This document shows, one piece after another, positions 62,725 to 64,000 of a DNA stretch of 64,000 nucleotides. The stretch lies in NCBI RefSeq assembly GCF_030268885.1, contig NZ_BSSA01000032.1, positions 33,712 through 97,711 on the forward strand. Direction: 5' to 3'. Every line of letters begins with the position of its first letter. The first letter of the stretch is position 1. Made by a program: the position numbers and the translations under genes. Origin of the DNA: Kitasatospora phosalacinea (GTDB lineage Bacteria > Actinomycetota > Actinomycetes > Streptomycetales > Streptomycetaceae). The notes under the pieces are model-generated. The model was not told where the DNA came from, searched no databases, and was given only the letters and a program-made list of their open reading frames with translations.

Positions 62725-63138
62725 ATGAGCCAGGCCGCACAGAACCTGAACTGGCTGATCACCAATTTCGTGGACAACACCCCCGGGGTGTCCCACACGG
62801 TGGTGGTCTCCGCCGACGGTCTGCTGCTGTGCATGTCCGAGGGCTTCCCCCGGGACCGCGCCGACCAGCTGGCCGCCGTCGCCTCCGGCCTCACCTCGCT
62901 GACCTCGGGCGCGAGCCGGATCTTCGAGGGCGGCGAGGTCAACCAGACCGTCGTGGAGATGGAGCGCGGCTTCCTGTTCCTGATGGCGATCAGCGACGGT
63001 TCCGCGCTCGCGGTCCTCGCCTCGCCGGACTCCGACATCGGCCTGATCGGTTACGAGATGGCCCTGTTGGTCGACCGGGCCGGCGCGGTGCTCACGCCGG
63101 CCCTGCGGGCCGAGCTCCAGGGCAGTCTCCTGCACTGA
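62725..63138 (+). CDS. cvnB: roadblock/LC7 protein CvnB
   Basis: 137 aa. MSQAAQNLNWLITNFVDNTP ... VVVSADGLLLCMSEGFPRDR is the roadblock/LC7 fold that regulates small GTPases (here CvnD). ATG at 62725, ten bases after cvnA. Confidence 0.96.
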   Translation: MSQAAQNLNWLITNFVDNTPGVSHTVVVSADGLLLCMSEGFPRDRADQLAAVASGLTSLTSGASRIFEGGEVNQTVVEMERGFLFLMAISDGSALAVLASPDSDIGLIGYEMALLVDRAGAVLTPALRAELQGSLLH

Positions 63139-63182
63139 CGGTCGGGTCCGACCCGTCCCGACTCCTTCGCACCACCCTCACC

Positions 63183-63216
63183 GTGCCGGACCCTCACCCG
63201 ACCCCGGGTCCGGCAC
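63183..63216 (+). terminator. hairpin between cvnB and cvnC
   Basis: GTGCCGGACCC (63183-63193) and GGGTCCGGCAC (63206-63216), perfect 11 bp, loop of 12. In a 173-base gap where conservons usually have little space. Confidence 0.65.
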
Positions 63217-63311
63217 TTCACCCCAGGTCTTCGCCGTACGGTGGCTGACAGCCCGTCAGTCAACGGCCCAGCGGGCTCCGGCCGCGAACGACTGCAGCAC
63301 AAGGAGGACGC

Positions 63312-63758
63312 ATGACCCCGCCCCCGACACCCGCCGGCGCGTACGGCAACGGGTACGGAAACGGCTACGGCGGCCAGCAGGCCGGCGGGTACGGCGGCCA
63401 GCAGTCGGACGGCTACGAGCAGCAGCCGCTGGTCCGCCCGTACGCGATGACCGGCGGACGCACCCGGCCCCGCTACCAGTTGGCCATCGAGGCGCTGATC
63501 TCGACCACCGGCACCGCCGCTCCGGGCGGGCTGCTCCCCGAGCACGCCCGCATCGTGTCGCTGTGCCGCGAGGTCAAGTCGGTCGCCGAGATCTCCGCGC
63601 TGGCAGGTGTCCCGCTCGGGGTCGCCCGCATCCTCGTTGCAGACCTGGCGGAAGCCGGTCTGGTCGCCATCCACCAGCCCGCCGCCGCGGGCGAGTCGGG
63701 CGGTACGCCTGACGTCACGCTGCTCGAAAGGGTCCTCAGTGGACTTCGCAAGCTCTAA
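63312..63758 (+). CDS. cvnC: DUF742 protein CvnC
   Basis: 148 aa. N-terminal Gly/Tyr/Gln-rich repeats (GNGYGNGYGGQQAGGYGG), then the DUF742 winged-helix-like part: LIRPYAMT-like LVRPYAMTGGRTRPRYQLAI and SVAEISALAGVPLGVARILV. ATG at 63312 follows AAGGAGG. Overlaps cvnD by 20 bases. Confidence 0.95.
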   Translation: MTPPPTPAGAYGNGYGNGYGGQQAGGYGGQQSDGYEQQPLVRPYAMTGGRTRPRYQLAIEALISTTGTAAPGGLLPEHARIVSLCREVKSVAEISALAGVPLGVARILVADLAEAGLVAIHQPAAAGESGGTPDVTLLERVLSGLRKL

Positions 63759-64000
63759 CGCGGCCGCCGCCCCCAGCCGCGCCACCACCTCCGCCAAGAT
63801 CGTCGTCGCGGGCGGCTTCGGCGTGGGCAAGACGACGCTCGTCGGCGCGGTCTCCGAGATCAACCCCCTGCGTACCGAAGCCGTCATGACCTCGGCCTCC
63901 GCCGGCATCGACGACCTCAGCCACGTCTCCGGCAAGACGACCACCACCGTCGCCATGGACTTCGGCCGCATCACCCTCGACGAGGACCTCATCCTCTACC
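63739..64000 (+). CDS. cvnD: conservon GTPase CvnD, N-terminal part
   Basis: Partial, 87 codons from GTG 63739 to the window end. VDFASSNAAAAPSRATTSAK then the P-loop GGFGVGKTTLVGAVSEI and a switch region DDLSHVSGKTTTTVAMDFG. It is a Ras-like small GTPase and translationally coupled to cvnC. Confidence 0.95.
   Translation, partial: MDFASSNAAAAPSRATTSAKIVVAGGFGVGKTTLVGAVSEINPLRTEAVMTSASAGIDDLSHVSGKTTTTVAMDFGRITLDEDLILY

Overview
The window is high-GC actinobacterial DNA. Coding third positions are almost all G or C, GTG starts are common, gene products have Ala/Pro/Gly-rich tails, and the gene set is streptomycete: nsdA, a conservon (cvn), the C+ forms of ribosomal proteins L28 and L32, an HU protein with a histone-like tail, and amtB-glnK-glnD. 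From recalled knowledge, the order matches the Streptomyces coelicolor SCO5597-to-SCO5541 neighbourhood, and the leuCD/hup/cofC/gpsA/ddl part matches Mycobacterium tuberculosis Rv2981-Rv2993. This is a core-chromosome segment of a Streptomyces or Kitasatospora with a few accessory insertions. No search was run; identities rest on motifs and context.

Layout. 1-4123 (minus): two signal peptidase I genes, rplS, trmD, rimM, khpA and rpsP. 4124-10525: a less conserved block with a SprT-like protein, an archaeal/eukaryotic-type prolyl-tRNA synthetase, a degenerate methyltransferase-like protein, a second FtsH-type protease and a GNAT acetyltransferase. 10601-24731: ffh, glnD, glnK, amtB, nsdA, a PrimPol-like protein, ftsY, smc and a small coiled-coil protein; this holds both SRP GTPases, the ammonium-sensing operon and the condensin core. 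25114-30382: acylphosphatase, a recombinase-like gene that has lost its catalytic residues, an MFS exporter, a TPM-type membrane protein and a DMT-like membrane protein. 30429-40486: mutM, rnc, rpmF, a YceD-like protein, a DivIVA-like protein, coaD, rsmD, a helix-turn-helix protein, recG, a DAK2-domain protein and rpmB.

40763-48853: thiD, pfkA, thiL, a stand-alone AsnC-type domain, a DUF3515 protein, ddl, gpsA, plsC and cofC, the last apparently fused to a small OB-like domain. 48861-50381: a GntR regulator divergent from two overlapping small genes (accessory). 50657-54865: hupS, a small conserved protein, leuD, leuC and the IclR regulator ndgR. 55067-55500: five tRNAs in the transcribed order Gln-Glu-Glu-Glu-Gln. 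55689-58314: gltX, a fumarylacetoacetase-family gene and a small repeat-containing protein. 58779-64000: conservon cvnA-cvnB-cvnC-cvnD, cut by the window end.

The most interesting unexplained signals are the dead recombinase with iteron-like repeats beside its start (25575-26500), the 68-residue protein with a duplicated unit next to a perfect TGTGA-N6-TCACA palindrome (58108-58458), the cofC fusion, and a hairpin dividing the conservon between cvnB and cvnC.
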